A DNA stretch of 64,000 nt from Actinomycetota bacterium (lineage in GTDB: Bacteria > Actinomycetota > Actinomycetes > Nanopelagicales > Nanopelagicaceae), in contig JAQBVO010000001.1 of the NCBI GenBank assembly GCA_027728065.1, positions 62,001-126,000 of the forward strand, written 5' to 3'. How positions within the stretch are numbered: the stretch's first letter is position 1; every line of letters begins with the position of its first letter. Of the stretch, positions 54,496 to 63,166 are shown one piece after another. A model generated the notes under the pieces. That model was not told the origin of the DNA. It made no database searches and saw only the letters and a list, made by a program, of their open reading frames with translations. The position numbers and the translations under genes were made by a program.

Positions 54496-55137
54496 ATGAA
54501 ACAGCGCTCATTAGCTCTCGCACTCACCATTGCACTATTTGCAGGTGCGGCCTATGCATTGGGATGGTCAACCCTTTTCACTGTTAGTTCGGTAGAGATA
54601 AAGGGAACAAAGGCCGTCATGGCATCAACGATAAAAATTGGTCAAAAGCTAGCTCGCGTCGAACCCCGCGCAGTTGCTGCAGAGTTTGAAAAGTTTGATT
54701 GGATTAAGAGAGCCGATCTCTCTCGCAATTGGGTGAGCGGAAAAGTCACGATCTCCTTGACCGAACGCATACCGATAGCCATGTATAACGATCGTGCAAT
54801 CGATAGCGATGGAGTTGACTTTGCAGTTACGACGCAAGAGGTTAAAGGCCTGCCGCGAATTCAAGGGATTAGCATCGAGTCGGCCGTTGCCGCCTCGGCG
54901 TTTTTCATGGGATTGCCTCCAGAGATAGCCGATAGCGTGAGCCTAATTAAGATTCGTGGCGCCCAAAGCTATCTATTAGAGATAGTTACGGGTAGGCAAT
55001 CAATTGAAGTTTTGTGGGGACAAGATGAAGAAAATGCCTTAAAAACCAAGGTTTATAAGGCATTAATCGCTCAACCAGAGAATAAAACAATTCGACGCAT
55101 TGATCTTTCTGCCCCACATGCACCGATCGTTAAATAA
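54496..55137 (+). CDS. ftsQ: FtsQ-like cell division protein
   Basis: A 213-residue bitopic membrane protein. A short N-terminus, one helix (about 5-25) and a POTRA-like domain follow (FTVSSVEIKGTKAVMASTIK, KFDWIKRADLSRNWVSGKVTISLTERIPIAMY). Position between murC and ftsZ is the standard place for ftsQ. The family is poorly conserved, so the call rests on topology, POTRA pattern and synteny. It lacks the long cytoplasmic tail common in high-GC actinobacteria. Confidence 0.87.
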   Translation: MKQRSLALALTIALFAGAAYALGWSTLFTVSSVEIKGTKAVMASTIKIGQKLARVEPRAVAAEFEKFDWIKRADLSRNWVSGKVTISLTERIPIAMYNDRAIDSDGVDFAVTTQEVKGLPRIQGISIESAVAASAFFMGLPPEIADSVSLIKIRGAQSYLLEIVTGRQSIEVLWGQDEENALKTKVYKALIAQPENKTIRRIDLSAPHAPIVK

Positions 55138-55204
55138 TCCATCGACACAGAACGAAAATAATCCGAGTCGGTGTTTGCTATCGCTGCGCGAGCACTTTAA
55201 GTTC

Positions 55205-55234
55205 GCCTTATCGAATAACATTGAATTATAAGGC
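55205..55234. promoter_or_regulatory. Inverted repeat upstream of ftsZ
   Basis: In the 133-bp gap before ftsZ, GCCTTAT at 55205-55211 and ATAAGGC at 55228-55234 form a perfect 7-bp inverted repeat with a 16-bp spacer. The last arm is 36 bp from the ftsZ start, which has a strong AAGGAGG ribosome-binding site at 55258-55264. The repeat could be an operator or RNA hairpin; no known factor is recognised. Confidence 0.4.
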
Positions 55235-55270
55235 TCAAGTTGAGGTTTATAGTTCACAAGGAGGAGAAAC

Positions 55271-56407
55271 GTGGCTTCACCGCAGAATTATTTAGCTGTC
55301 ATCAAAGTCGTAGGTATTGGTGGCGGTGGAGTAAACGCTATTAATCGCATGATTGATGTAGGACTTAAAGGCGTTGAGTTCATTGCAATTAATACCGATG
55401 CACAACACTTACTGATGAGTGATGCCGATGTGAAATTAGATATTGGTCGTAAAACCACTCGCGGTTTGGGTGCAGGAATGGATCCTGAAAAAGGACGCGC
55501 TGCAGTGCTCGATCACGTCGATGATATTGAAGAGATTTTGCGCGGCGCAGATATGGTTTTTATAACCGCTGGAGAGGGTGGCGGTACAGGTACAGGTGCC
55601 GCACCAATTGTTGCAAAGATTGCACGTGATATCGGTGCACTCACAATTGGCGTTGTCACTCGACCATTCTCATTTGAAGCAAAGTTACGTTCTGCTCAAG
55701 CAGATGTCGGCATCGAAGCACTTCGCGGTGAGGTAGATACTCTTATTGTCATTCCAAATGATCGTTTATTAGCAATCTCAGATCGTACTATTACATTGGC
55801 CGATGCATTCAAGAGCGCTGACCAAGTTCTACTCTCTGGCGTACAGGGTATAACCGAGATTATTACTCAGCCGGGTTTGATCAATCTTGACTTTGCAGAT
55901 GTGCAGGCAGTGATGTCTGGTGCAGGCTCTGCTCTTATGGGTATTGGCTCTGCTCGCGGAGAAAACCGCGCACTGCGTGCAGCTGAACTTGCAATCTCCT
56001 CACCACTTCTTGAAGCATCCATCGATGGCGCTATGGGTGTTTTGCTCTCAATCTCAGGTGGCTCAGATCTAGGCCTGTTTGAAGTTAATGAGGCCTGCGA
56101 ACTTGTCCGATCAGCGGTGCACCCGAATGCCAAGTTCATCTTTGGTACCACTATCGATGATGCCCTGGGAGATGAAGTTCGCATTACAGTCGTAGCCGCT
56201 GGCTTTGAGGGCGGCGAGCCTAAGCGGGTTTCAACACCAGTAATCGATGCATCGACATTGAACGGTCATGCAGATCCCATCGCATCCAATGACCCAATTT
56301 TAGTTGCACTCGAACTGGGTGATACTCCAACGCCTCGGCGCCGTGTGACTTTTGAAGAGCTCGTAGCTGAGGATGATGAGATCGACGTTCCTGACTTCAT
56401 GAAGTAA
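55271..56407 (+). CDS. ftsZ: Cell division protein FtsZ
   Basis: A 378-residue tubulin-like GTPase. [16 protein letters not shown] begins the Rossmann core, and the tubulin signature GGGTGTG is at residues 104-110. NPNDRL-type switch blocks and the C-terminal peptide EIDVPDFMK (partner-binding tail) are visible. The start is a GTG with a strong AAGGAGG element, so it may be translated separately from the upstream murein genes. The SepF, SepH and FtsQ partners are also in the window. Confidence 0.98.
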   Translation: MASPQNYLAVIKVVGIGGGGVNAINRMIDVGLKGVEFIAINTDAQHLLMSDADVKLDIGRKTTRGLGAGMDPEKGRAAVLDHVDDIEEILRGADMVFITAGEGGGTGTGAAPIVAKIARDIGALTIGVVTRPFSFEAKLRSAQADVGIEALRGEVDTLIVIPNDRLLAISDRTITLADAFKSADQVLLSGVQGITEIITQPGLINLDFADVQAVMSGAGSALMGIGSARGENRALRAAELAISSPLLEASIDGAMGVLLSISGGSDLGLFEVNEACELVRSAVHPNAKFIFGTTIDDALGDEVRITVVAAGFEGGEPKRVSTPVIDASTLNGHADPIASNDPILVALELGDTPTPRRRVTFEELVAEDDEIDVPDFMK

Positions 56408-56413
56408 GGCGTT

Positions 56414-57076
56414 GTGCCAGCGATCTTTACCGATCGGCGCGGTGGTTCAAGCCTTGCGCCATACGAGTCATTTAATTTAGCTCTGCACGTAGGCGATGAC
56501 CCGGTTCGAGTTTTAGATAATCGCGCATCTCTCTCAAAGCTGAGCCCTCCAGTTGTATTCATGAATCAACTCCATGGAGACTTAATAACCGTTGTTAATG
56601 ATCAAAGGGATGGTGCTCCAACGTGCGATGCATTAGTAACTAATACACCAGGATTGGCCGTTGCAGTCTTAGTCGCCGATTGCATTCCATTATTACTCTC
56701 TTCATCCACCGTCGTAGCTGCCGTGCATGTTGGTCGTAAGGGTCTGGTGAATTCAATCGCTCTTAAAGCAGTTGAGCAGATGCGCAGATTAGGTGCAAGT
56801 TCCATACATGCCCAATTAGGCCCCTCCATATGCGGAGCCTGTTATGAAATTCCAGAGGCAATGGCCGATGAAGTTGTGCGCACCCATCCCAACGCCTTTG
56901 CCCTCACCCGTCTTGGTACTCCTGCCTTAGATTTACCTAAGGCTCTGATCGCCGATTTAGTGAGCCAGGGTATTACCTATGAGGCCAGCGCGATCTGCAC
57001 GCTTGAAGATAACAATTATTTTTCATTTCGACGTCACAATATTACTGGACGCAGCGCTGGAGTAATCTGGTTATGA
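56414..57076 (+). CDS. pgeF: PgeF/YlmD-family peptidoglycan editing protein (laccase-like fold)
   Basis: A 220-residue protein of the polyphenol-oxidase/YfiH family, whose members correct L-Ser misincorporation in muropeptides or act as purine nucleoside phosphorylases. Conserved pieces are FMNQLHGD, DALVTNTPGLAVAVLVADCIPLLL, AAVHVGRKGLVNSI and IGPSICGACYE-like LGPSICGACYEIPE. The His and Cys metal ligands are present. The start is a GTG 6 bp after ftsZ, with a 4-bp overlap to yggS. Confidence 0.9.
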   Translation: MPAIFTDRRGGSSLAPYESFNLALHVGDDPVRVLDNRASLSKLSPPVVFMNQLHGDLITVVNDQRDGAPTCDALVTNTPGLAVAVLVADCIPLLLSSSTVVAAVHVGRKGLVNSIALKAVEQMRRLGASSIHAQLGPSICGACYEIPEAMADEVVRTHPNAFALTRLGTPALDLPKALIADLVSQGITYEASAICTLEDNNYFSFRRHNITGRSAGVIWL

Positions 57077-57735
57077 CACGTCGGAGCGAAATCTCAGAGC
57101 GCTTAAGCGATATAAAAAAGCGTATCGAAACGGCGGCTAAGAAGGCTGGGCGAAACCCCGATGAAATAAGCTTGATTGTAGTTACTAAGAACTTTCCAAT
57201 CAGTGATATCCAAATACTTGCAGAGCTTGGTGTTAATGACTTTGGCGAAAACCGCGATAGTGATGGCGCGGTAAAGGCTCTCGCTGTTGCCGGAAGGTGG
57301 CATTTCCAGGGTCAGATTCAGAGCAATAAGTTGAAATCAATCTGTTCATGGGCACAGGTAATTCACTCTCTGGATGAGTTAGGCCACTTTAAAATTATCG
57401 CCAGAGCTGCCACGCATCCATTGGATATCTTTCTTCAACTCAATCTCGATGGAGTAAGAACTCGTGGGGGAGCATTAATTCAATCCCTCTACCCGATCGC
57501 TGCAGCAGTTGCCGCTGATCCAGTTCATAGACTGGCAGGCCTGATGGTCGTGGCGCCTCTTGCTCTTGCACCCGAAAAAGCCTTTGAGCAACTACACGCC
57601 ATCGCCACTAAATTTATTCAAGATTTTCCCCAGGCCACTGCTCTCTCGGCCGGCATGAGTGGCGACTTTGAAACTGCAATCGCCTTTGGTGCGACACATC
57701 TGCGCATAGGCAGCCAAATCATGGGTTCTAGGTAG
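57073..57735 (+). CDS. yggS: YggS-family pyridoxal phosphate homeostasis protein
   Basis: A 220-residue alanine-racemase-fold protein that binds PLP without known catalysis. SLIVVTKNFPISDIQ holds the cofactor lysine K39, and DFGENRDSD, WHFQGQIQSNK, LAGLMVVAPLA and LSAGMSGDFETAIAFGATHLRIG follow. GENR is typically followed by a conserved Y/VQE motif, which is altered here. The gene overlaps pgeF by 4 bp and is 21 bp from sepF. Confidence 0.93.
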   Translation: MTRRSEISERLSDIKKRIETAAKKAGRNPDEISLIVVTKNFPISDIQILAELGVNDFGENRDSDGAVKALAVAGRWHFQGQIQSNKLKSICSWAQVIHSLDELGHFKIIARAATHPLDIFLQLNLDGVRTRGGALIQSLYPIAAAVAADPVHRLAGLMVVAPLALAPEKAFEQLHAIATKFIQDFPQATALSAGMSGDFETAIAFGATHLRIGSQIMGSR

Positions 57736-57756
57736 TGCGACAGGTACCGTTTACCT

Positions 57757-58224
57757 ATGGCCAATCCACTTAGTAGTGTCGCAAAATATTTAGGGTTGAT
57801 GGATGATCCAAAGTTTGATACCTCTACAAACGCTCTGGCAGAACCAGCCTCTGGTGATGTTCGCATCAAGCCTGGCCGCGCCCGAACAGTCTCATCTGTG
57901 GCGACATCAATCAAGGGAGTTGCACCACAGTTAGATCTGCCCGTGTTAGATCGCATTATCACGTTGCACCCACGTTTCTATAATGAAGCTCGCACAATCG
58001 GTGAACACTTTCGCCAAGGTAATCCAGTAATCATTAACTTAACCGATATGGATGAATCTGAACATAAACGCCTTGTCGATTTTGCAAGTGGACTGGCATT
58101 TGGTCTGCATGGAACTATCGAGCGCGTTACTAAAAAAGTTTTCTTAATCTCTCCAGCAAATCTTCAAGTAAGCACTGAAGATAAATCCGCTGCAGCGCAA
58201 GCAAGCTTTTTCAACCAGAGCTGA
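57757..58224 (+). CDS. sepF: Cell division protein SepF
   Basis: A 155-residue SepF. The N-terminal amphipathic membrane anchor [15 protein letters not shown] is followed by an acidic linker. The conserved C-terminal core (about 70-140) is [45 protein letters not shown] and [12 protein letters not shown]. It anchors FtsZ filaments to the membrane in place of FtsA/ZipA, which actinobacteria lack. It is 6 bp from yggT. Confidence 0.95.
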   Translation: MANPLSSVAKYLGLMDDPKFDTSTNALAEPASGDVRIKPGRARTVSSVATSIKGVAPQLDLPVLDRIITLHPRFYNEARTIGEHFRQGNPVIINLTDMDESEHKRLVDFASGLAFGLHGTIERVTKKVFLISPANLQVSTEDKSAAAQASFFNQS

Positions 58225-58230
58225 TTTTTT

Positions 58231-58512
58231 GTGCAGTTAGGCGGAATTCTTGCTGGATTTCTTCAACTTTTTTTATTTGCATTATTAGGAAGACTCATCC
58301 TTGATTACGCACGCATGTTTGCCCGTAACTGGAGACCTAGTGGCATATCACTCTATATAGTAGAAGCTATTTACGCGATCACTGATCAACCAATGCGCTT
58401 TGTAGGTCGCTTCATTCCACCACTTCGCTTGGGAGCAGTCAGCTTGGATATGAGTTTTATAGTTCTCTTTTTTGGTGTGCAGTTATTGATGGGCCTAGTT
58501 AGAGGGATTTAG
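58231..58512 (+). CDS. yggT: YggT-family membrane protein
   Basis: A 93-residue protein with two hydrophobic helices (about 5-28 and 70-90) flanking a loop with DQPMRFVGRFIPPLRLG, a conserved YggT pattern. The start is a GTG. It is the last gene of the plus-strand dcw run, and its end overlaps the convergent ileS by 14 bp. In many actinobacteria divIVA follows here; none is present. Confidence 0.9.
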   Translation: MQLGGILAGFLQLFLFALLGRLILDYARMFARNWRPSGISLYIVEAIYAITDQPMRFVGRFIPPLRLGAVSLDMSFIVLFFGVQLLMGLVRGI

Positions 58513-61500
58513 TCAGTACCAGGGCTAGAGCAAACTCACTCTCATCCACACCCAACTTTTCATCTCGCATCATTGATAAGGCCAAGACCTCATCTTGTAT
58601 ATGGTGCATGTGGCCTTGGATCGCATCGGCAATCTCGGTCGTTGCATTCCACACCACATGGATACGATCAGATATATCAAAGCCATCACTCTTTCGACGC
58701 TCCTGAATGCAGCGGATAACTTCGCGGGCATGACCTGCCAGGATAAGAGTCGGCGTGAGCTCTAAATCAAGGGCCACGCTCTGGCCATCATGGGATGCGA
58801 CCATCCATCCGCTCTTTGGTACCTCGGTGATTACTAAATCCTCAAGGGTGATCTCCCACTGGCCAATCCTTACGCTGCCCGCGGCTCGCGCTCTCTTTAC
58901 TAGTGCACTCGCATCGCTTGCGGCAATAGCTTTGGCGATCTCCTGAACTGCGCCACCAAATTTTGCGCCGAGAGTTTTAAAGTTGGCCTTGATTGAGATA
59001 TCGACTAAATCTCCATCGGCGTTAGCGATATCTTCCAGAGCGATAACGTTGAGCTCCTCTGCGATTTGTTCGCGCATCGCTTGTGGCAGCCCAGCCCACC
59101 CGCTAGCGGCAATGAGTGCGCGTTGCAAAGGCTGTCGGATTTTGATTCCAGATTCGGCGCGGGAGGCACGACCGAGTTCGACAATACGACGGGTAAGTAA
59201 GACTTGCTGGCTTAACTCGGTATGTATCGCAGATTTATCAGCGATTGGAAAATCCGATAAGTGCACTGATGCAACGGCGTTAGGATCTGTGGCTCGCACA
59301 AGCTCTTGCCACACCTGTTCAGTTATAAATGGAACCATCGGCGCAAGTAACTGCGTAAGTGTCACTAAACACTCGTGCAAGGTGGCCATAGCGGCAACAT
59401 CGCCATCCCAAAAACGGCGACGAGAGCGGCGCACATACCAGTTAGATAGATCATCGATAAAGCGTGCCAGTGATCGGCCTGCGACCTGCGAATCAAAATC
59501 GGCTAGAGCCTGATCGACTTCGATGATCAAAGCGTTAAGCTCGGAGATAATCCATCGATCCATCAAAGAGCGCTCGGAGGGTGCCGGGCTCTGGCTTAAC
59601 GTAAAGTTTGATGCCTGTGCGTAGAGGGCGTGAAATGAGACTGTGTTCCAATACGTCAGAAGAGTCTTACGTACAACCTCATTAATAACATCATGTCCTA
59701 CACGACGAGCAGCCCATGGAGAGCCCGCTGCCAACATGTACCAACGCACGGCATCCGCACCGTGTTGATCCATCAGAGCGATAGGCTCCAAAACATTTCC
59801 AAGGTGTTTACTCATTTTGCGGCCATCTTTGTCCAAGATATGGCCAAGACAGAGAACGGTCTTAAATGAGGATTTATCAAAGATCAACGTACCAATTGTC
59901 ATTAATGTATAGAACCAACCACGTGTTTGATCTATCGCCTCACAGATAAAATCGGCAGGGAATGCCGTTTCAAACTTCTGGACCGAGCCCTCTTTGTGAG
60001 GGTAGCCCCACTGGGCAAATGGCATTGCACCAGAGTCATACCAACAGTCAATAACCTCAGGTACACGGGTCATTACAGATGCACAGTGAGCACAGTCAAT
60101 TTTAATCTCATCGACAAAGGGACGATGCGGATCTAAATTCGATAAATCTTGCCCAGCTAGTGCACCGAGCTCTGCGAGTGAATCTACGCAGATCTCATGT
60201 TTGTTCTCACAACGCCAAATAGGAAGTGGAGTACCCCAATAGCGATTACGGGATAGCGCCCAGTCAATATTGTTATTGAGCCAATCACCAAAGCGTCCCT
60301 CTCTAATCGTTTTGGGATGCCAATCCGTTGCTGCATTTTCGCGAAGGAGTGCATCTTTTATTGCAGTTGTGCGGATATACCAAGAGGGCTGTGCGTAATA
60401 CATTAGCGGTGTATGACAGCGCCAGCAGTGTGGGTATGAGTGCTCGTATGATTGGTGCAGATATAAATCACCACTGGCCTTTAACTCTTTTACCAAAACC
60501 TTGTCGGCATCTTTGAAAAATACTCCGCCAATGACAGGTACGTCGGGTAGAAATCTTCCATCGGGTGCAATTGGATTGACAACGGGCAGAGAGTATGCCC
60601 GACATACAGCTAAGTCATCAGCGCCAAAGGCGGGGGATTGGTGGACTAATCCAGTTCCATCCACTGTAGTGACATAAGTTGCAAGGACAACGAAATGAGC
60701 GTCAGGGATTTCGACATAATCAAATGGGCGCTTATATGTAGTGCGCTCTAAATCTTTGCCACGTAGCTTCTTAAGAAGCTTTTTTTCGCCTTTAATACTC
60801 TCAATGAACGGTTCGGCAACGACTAAAACCTCACTCTTTTCATCGAGAGTAGTTTCCACTACTACGTAATCGACATCGGGGTGCACGGCAATTGCAGTAT
60901 TTGAGACCAGAGTCCATGGAGTAGTTGTCCAGACAAGGAGAGAGGCGTTCAACTGTGCAAGTTCCCCAGATGTAACGCGAAAGCGAACAAATACAGATGG
61001 ATCAACGATGTTGACATATCCCTGTGCTAGCTCGTGATCAGATAATCCAGTTTCACAGCGGGGACAGTAGGGAGCTACGCGATGATCTTGAACGAGCAGA
61101 CCCTTCTTCCAGATTTCCTTAAGCGACCACCAAACACTCTCAACGTACTCGGATGACATCGTCCAGTAGGCCTGATCGAAATCGACCCAAAATCCCATGC
61201 GATCGGTCATCTCACTAAAGGCGCTAACATGGCGTTGAACAGATTCGCGACACTTCTCGTTAAAGGCTGCGACTCCAAATTTCTCGATATCTCCTTTTGT
61301 CTTAAACCCCAACTCTTTTTCTACTGCAATCTCAACAGGTAATCCGTGACAGTCCCATCCAGCCTTACGTGTAACCAATCGCCCCTTCATAGTTTGATAG
61401 CGCGGAAATACATCTTTAAATACACGGGCTTCAATGTGATGGGTGCCTGGCATTCCATTGGCCGTCGGTGGACCTTCATAGAAACTCCATGGAGTACTAC

Positions 61501-61612
61501 CGATGCGAGCGGCTACGGTTGCGTGAAAAATCTCGTTATCGCGCCAGAACGCTAAAATCTCGTGTTCGAGAGCAGGCAGGTCAACGGCTGCCGAGATAGC
61601 ACGAAATGACAT
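58499..61612 (-). CDS. ileS: Isoleucyl-tRNA synthetase
   Basis: A 1037-residue class Ia synthetase. The start MSFRAISAAVDLPALEHEIL at 61612 is chosen; the open frame runs 33 codons further but into the T-box leader. The HIGH-type motif reads PPTANGMPGTHHIEARVF. The CP1 editing domain has TTPWTLVSNTA, and the KMSKS motif is GRKMSKHLGN. An anticodon-binding domain and a C-terminal DUF5915-like region follow, as in the eukaryote-like IleS type common in actinobacteria. The gene is convergent with yggT. Confidence 0.96.
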   Translation of the reverse strand: MSFRAISAAVDLPALEHEILAFWRDNEIFHATVAARIGSTPWSFYEGPPTANGMPGTHHIEARVFKDVFPRYQTMKGRLVTRKAGWDCHGLPVEIAVEKELGFKTKGDIEKFGVAAFNEKCRESVQRHVSAFSEMTDRMGFWVDFDQAYWTMSSEYVESVWWSLKEIWKKGLLVQDHRVAPYCPRCETGLSDHELAQGYVNIVDPSVFVRFRVTSGELAQLNASLLVWTTTPWTLVSNTAIAVHPDVDYVVVETTLDEKSEVLVVAEPFIESIKGEKKLLKKLRGKDLERTTYKRPFDYVEIPDAHFVVLATYVTTVDGTGLVHQSPAFGADDLAVCRAYSLPVVNPIAPDGRFLPDVPVIGGVFFKDADKVLVKELKASGDLYLHQSYEHSYPHCWRCHTPLMYYAQPSWYIRTTAIKDALLRENAATDWHPKTIREGRFGDWLNNNIDWALSRNRYWGTPLPIWRCENKHEICVDSLAELGALAGQDLSNLDPHRPFVDEIKIDCAHCASVMTRVPEVIDCWYDSGAMPFAQWGYPHKEGSVQKFETAFPADFICEAIDQTRGWFYTLMTIGTLIFDKSSFKTVLCLGHILDKDGRKMSKHLGNVLEPIALMDQHGADAVRWYMLAAGSPWAARRVGHDVINEVVRKTLLTYWNTVSFHALYAQASNFTLSQSPAPSERSLMDRWIISELNALIIEVDQALADFDSQVAGRSLARFIDDLSNWYVRRSRRRFWDGDVAAMATLHECLVTLTQLLAPMVPFITEQVWQELVRATDPNAVASVHLSDFPIADKSAIHTELSQQVLLTRRIVELGRASRAESGIKIRQPLQRALIAASGWAGLPQAMREQIAEELNVIALEDIANADGDLVDISIKANFKTLGAKFGGAVQEIAKAIAASDASALVKRARAAGSVRIGQWEITLEDLVITEVPKSGWMVASHDGQSVALDLELTPTLILAGHAREVIRCIQERRKSDGFDISDRIHVVWNATTEIADAIQGHMHHIQDEVLALSMMRDEKLGVDESEFALALVLTKSL

Positions 61613-61812
61613 AAAAAGAAAACCCCCACAAGGAATAAAAACTTTGGAGGGACGATCTGCGCAGATGCACAGCTCGCGGTACCACCCACCTTGCGCCTTA
61701 TCTAGCGCCACTTAAGGTACTAACCAGGCCAGTTCTACATGAGCTTGCGCTCACTTCTTCCGGCGAGCTCGTGAGGTGATATCCCCGTCGGCGCCCGTAT
61801 TGGTTAGTGGCC
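61613..61812 (-). promoter_or_regulatory. T-box leader of ileS
   Basis: On the minus strand the canonical T-box UGGGUGGUACCGCG is at 61688-61675. Stem I is closed by a perfect 8-bp pairing, ACUAACCA (61808-61801) with UGGUUAGU (61726-61719). Inside it are a GAGC-GCAA-GCUC hairpin and the segment GGGGAUAUCACC, where AUC (61780-61778) fits an isoleucine specifier. No terminator U-run follows the T-box; instead CCCUCC and a GGGGG ribosome-binding site near the start codon suggest translational control by uncharged tRNA(Ile), as in other actinobacterial ileS leaders. The remaining 80 bp to the next gene hold no recognised feature. Confidence 0.92.
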
Positions 61813-61892
61813 TGAGTCTAGGCCATCATCGCTGCCAAATTTACTCGTGGCGCAGTTGGTATAGCTAGGACAATCGGATTAAGGTTCGCCCC

Positions 61893-62678
61893 ATGCCTAA
61901 GAAGCGAGCGAAAAAAGCCGTTGCAAGGAAGGCCGCGCCCAAGAAGGCTAAGAAAAAGCCGGTTAAAAAAGCCGCGCCAAATAAGGCGCAAGCAAAAAAA
62001 TCTGCAGCCAAAAAAACCGCCGTAAAGAAAACCGCCGTAAAGAAAACTGGCGCAAAAAAGAGTGCCGTAAAATCCATTCCGGTGAAGAAGTCAGGGAGCA
62101 GGGCATCTGCGGGCAAGACCACCCTGACCGTTGATGAGAAATCACAGACAGTTTCGGTCTCAACCGTGATTGCACCGATCTTAGCTCCGCTCGTTCAAGA
62201 GCGTCGACTTGTCATGCCACCACCTCCACGCCCGGCGAAGAGTAATAGGAAAATCCCGCCATTAAAACCGATTAAGAGCCCACCAGCCCCGATCGTTGTC
62301 AGTGATTCGGAGGCACCATGGACTCCTTTAGAGTTAAAAGCAATCCGTACTGAGGTCGCTAACGAGCTAAAGCGTCTGCGCCGTGAACTAGCAGTTGTTG
62401 AACTCGAAATGGATTCACTGATTCAAGAGTCGGGAGAAGGCGCCGGAGATGATCAGGCAGATGCTGGAACAAAGACATTCGAGCGCGAACATGAGATGTC
62501 ACTAGTTATTAATGCCCGAGATATGGTTTTGCAGACAGAGCGGGCTCTCAATCGCATCGACTCAAAGCGCTATGGCTCCTGCGAAGAGTGCGGTAACCCA
62601 ATTGGTAAGGCCCGCCTGCAAGTATTTCCACGCGCAACTCTCTGCATGCTCTGCAAGCAGAAGGAAGAACGGCGTTAG
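61893..62678 (+). CDS. DksA/TraR-type zinc-finger protein with histone-H1-like N-terminal tail
   Basis: A 261-residue protein in two parts. The first 75 or so residues are Lys/Ala-rich with KK-A-x repeats (KKTAVKK, KKTGAKK, KKSAVK), like histone H1 tails or the tails of actinobacterial HupB and Lsr2-type DNA binders. After a Pro-rich linker comes a coiled coil (about 150-200). A C4 zinc finger of the DksA/TraR type follows (C230, C233, C251, C254; YGSCEECGNPIGKARL). Such genes lie upstream of lspA in actinobacteria. A transcription or nucleoid role is inferred; no DksA-type Asp tip was confirmed. Confidence 0.87.
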   Translation: MPKKRAKKAVARKAAPKKAKKKPVKKAAPNKAQAKKSAAKKTAVKKTAVKKTGAKKSAVKSIPVKKSGSRASAGKTTLTVDEKSQTVSVSTVIAPILAPLVQERRLVMPPPPRPAKSNRKIPPLKPIKSPPAPIVVSDSEAPWTPLELKAIRTEVANELKRLRRELAVVELEMDSLIQESGEGAGDDQADAGTKTFEREHEMSLVINARDMVLQTERALNRIDSKRYGSCEECGNPIGKARLQVFPRATLCMLCKQKEERR

Positions 62679-62680
62679 CT

Positions 62681-63166
62681 GTGCACAAGTGGCGCACACT
62701 CTTAAGTGTTGCCTGGTTTATCTGGATCCTCGATTTAGCAACTAAGGCCTGGGCAGTAAACCAACTTGGTAATCGCGAACCGGTAGCGATCTTTGGTAAG
62801 TTCTTTCAACTCACGCTCGTTCGGAACCCTGGAGCTGCTTTTTCACTTGCAACCAACGCCACACTCTATCTCTCCCTTTTTTCAATAATCGTTTTTGTCG
62901 GCATCATTTACTATGCCCCACAGATTACTTCCAAAGGCTGGTCAATCGTTCTAGGTCTAACTATGGGTGGAATTTTGGGCAATCTCATGGATCGCATCTT
63001 CCGTGAACCTGGTTTTCTACGGGGGCATGTCATCGATTGGATGCAACTGCCGCGTTGGCCAGTATTTAATATCGCAGATTGCGCAATTGTCTGCGCCGGC
63101 GGACTGGCAATCATTTTGACTGTGTGCAATATTTTTCCGATCACTAAAAGGGATGTAGCCAAATGA
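62681..63166 (+). CDS. lspA: Lipoprotein signal peptidase (signal peptidase II)
   Basis: A 161-residue aspartic protease with four helices that cleaves prolipoprotein signal peptides after lipidation. VRNPGAAFSLA and the catalytic Asp motifs GGILGNLMDRIF (D104) and PVFNIADCAI (D133) are present. The start is a GTG 2 bp after the DksA-like gene. It overlaps the rluD-type gene by 4 bp (ATGA). Confidence 0.95.
   Translation: MHKWRTLLSVAWFIWILDLATKAWAVNQLGNREPVAIFGKFFQLTLVRNPGAAFSLATNATLYLSLFSIIVFVGIIYYAPQITSKGWSIVLGLTMGGILGNLMDRIFREPGFLRGHVIDWMQLPRWPVFNIADCAIVCAGGLAIILTVCNIFPITKRDVAK

Noticed and set aside
61847-61890. tRNA-like string (GTGGCGCAGTTGGTATAGC ... GGTTCGCCCC) before the DksA-like gene
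   Set aside because: It resembles a D-arm and a T-loop, but the distance between them is too short for an anticodon arm and no acceptor stem pairs. It may be chance or a relic; not called as a tRNA.
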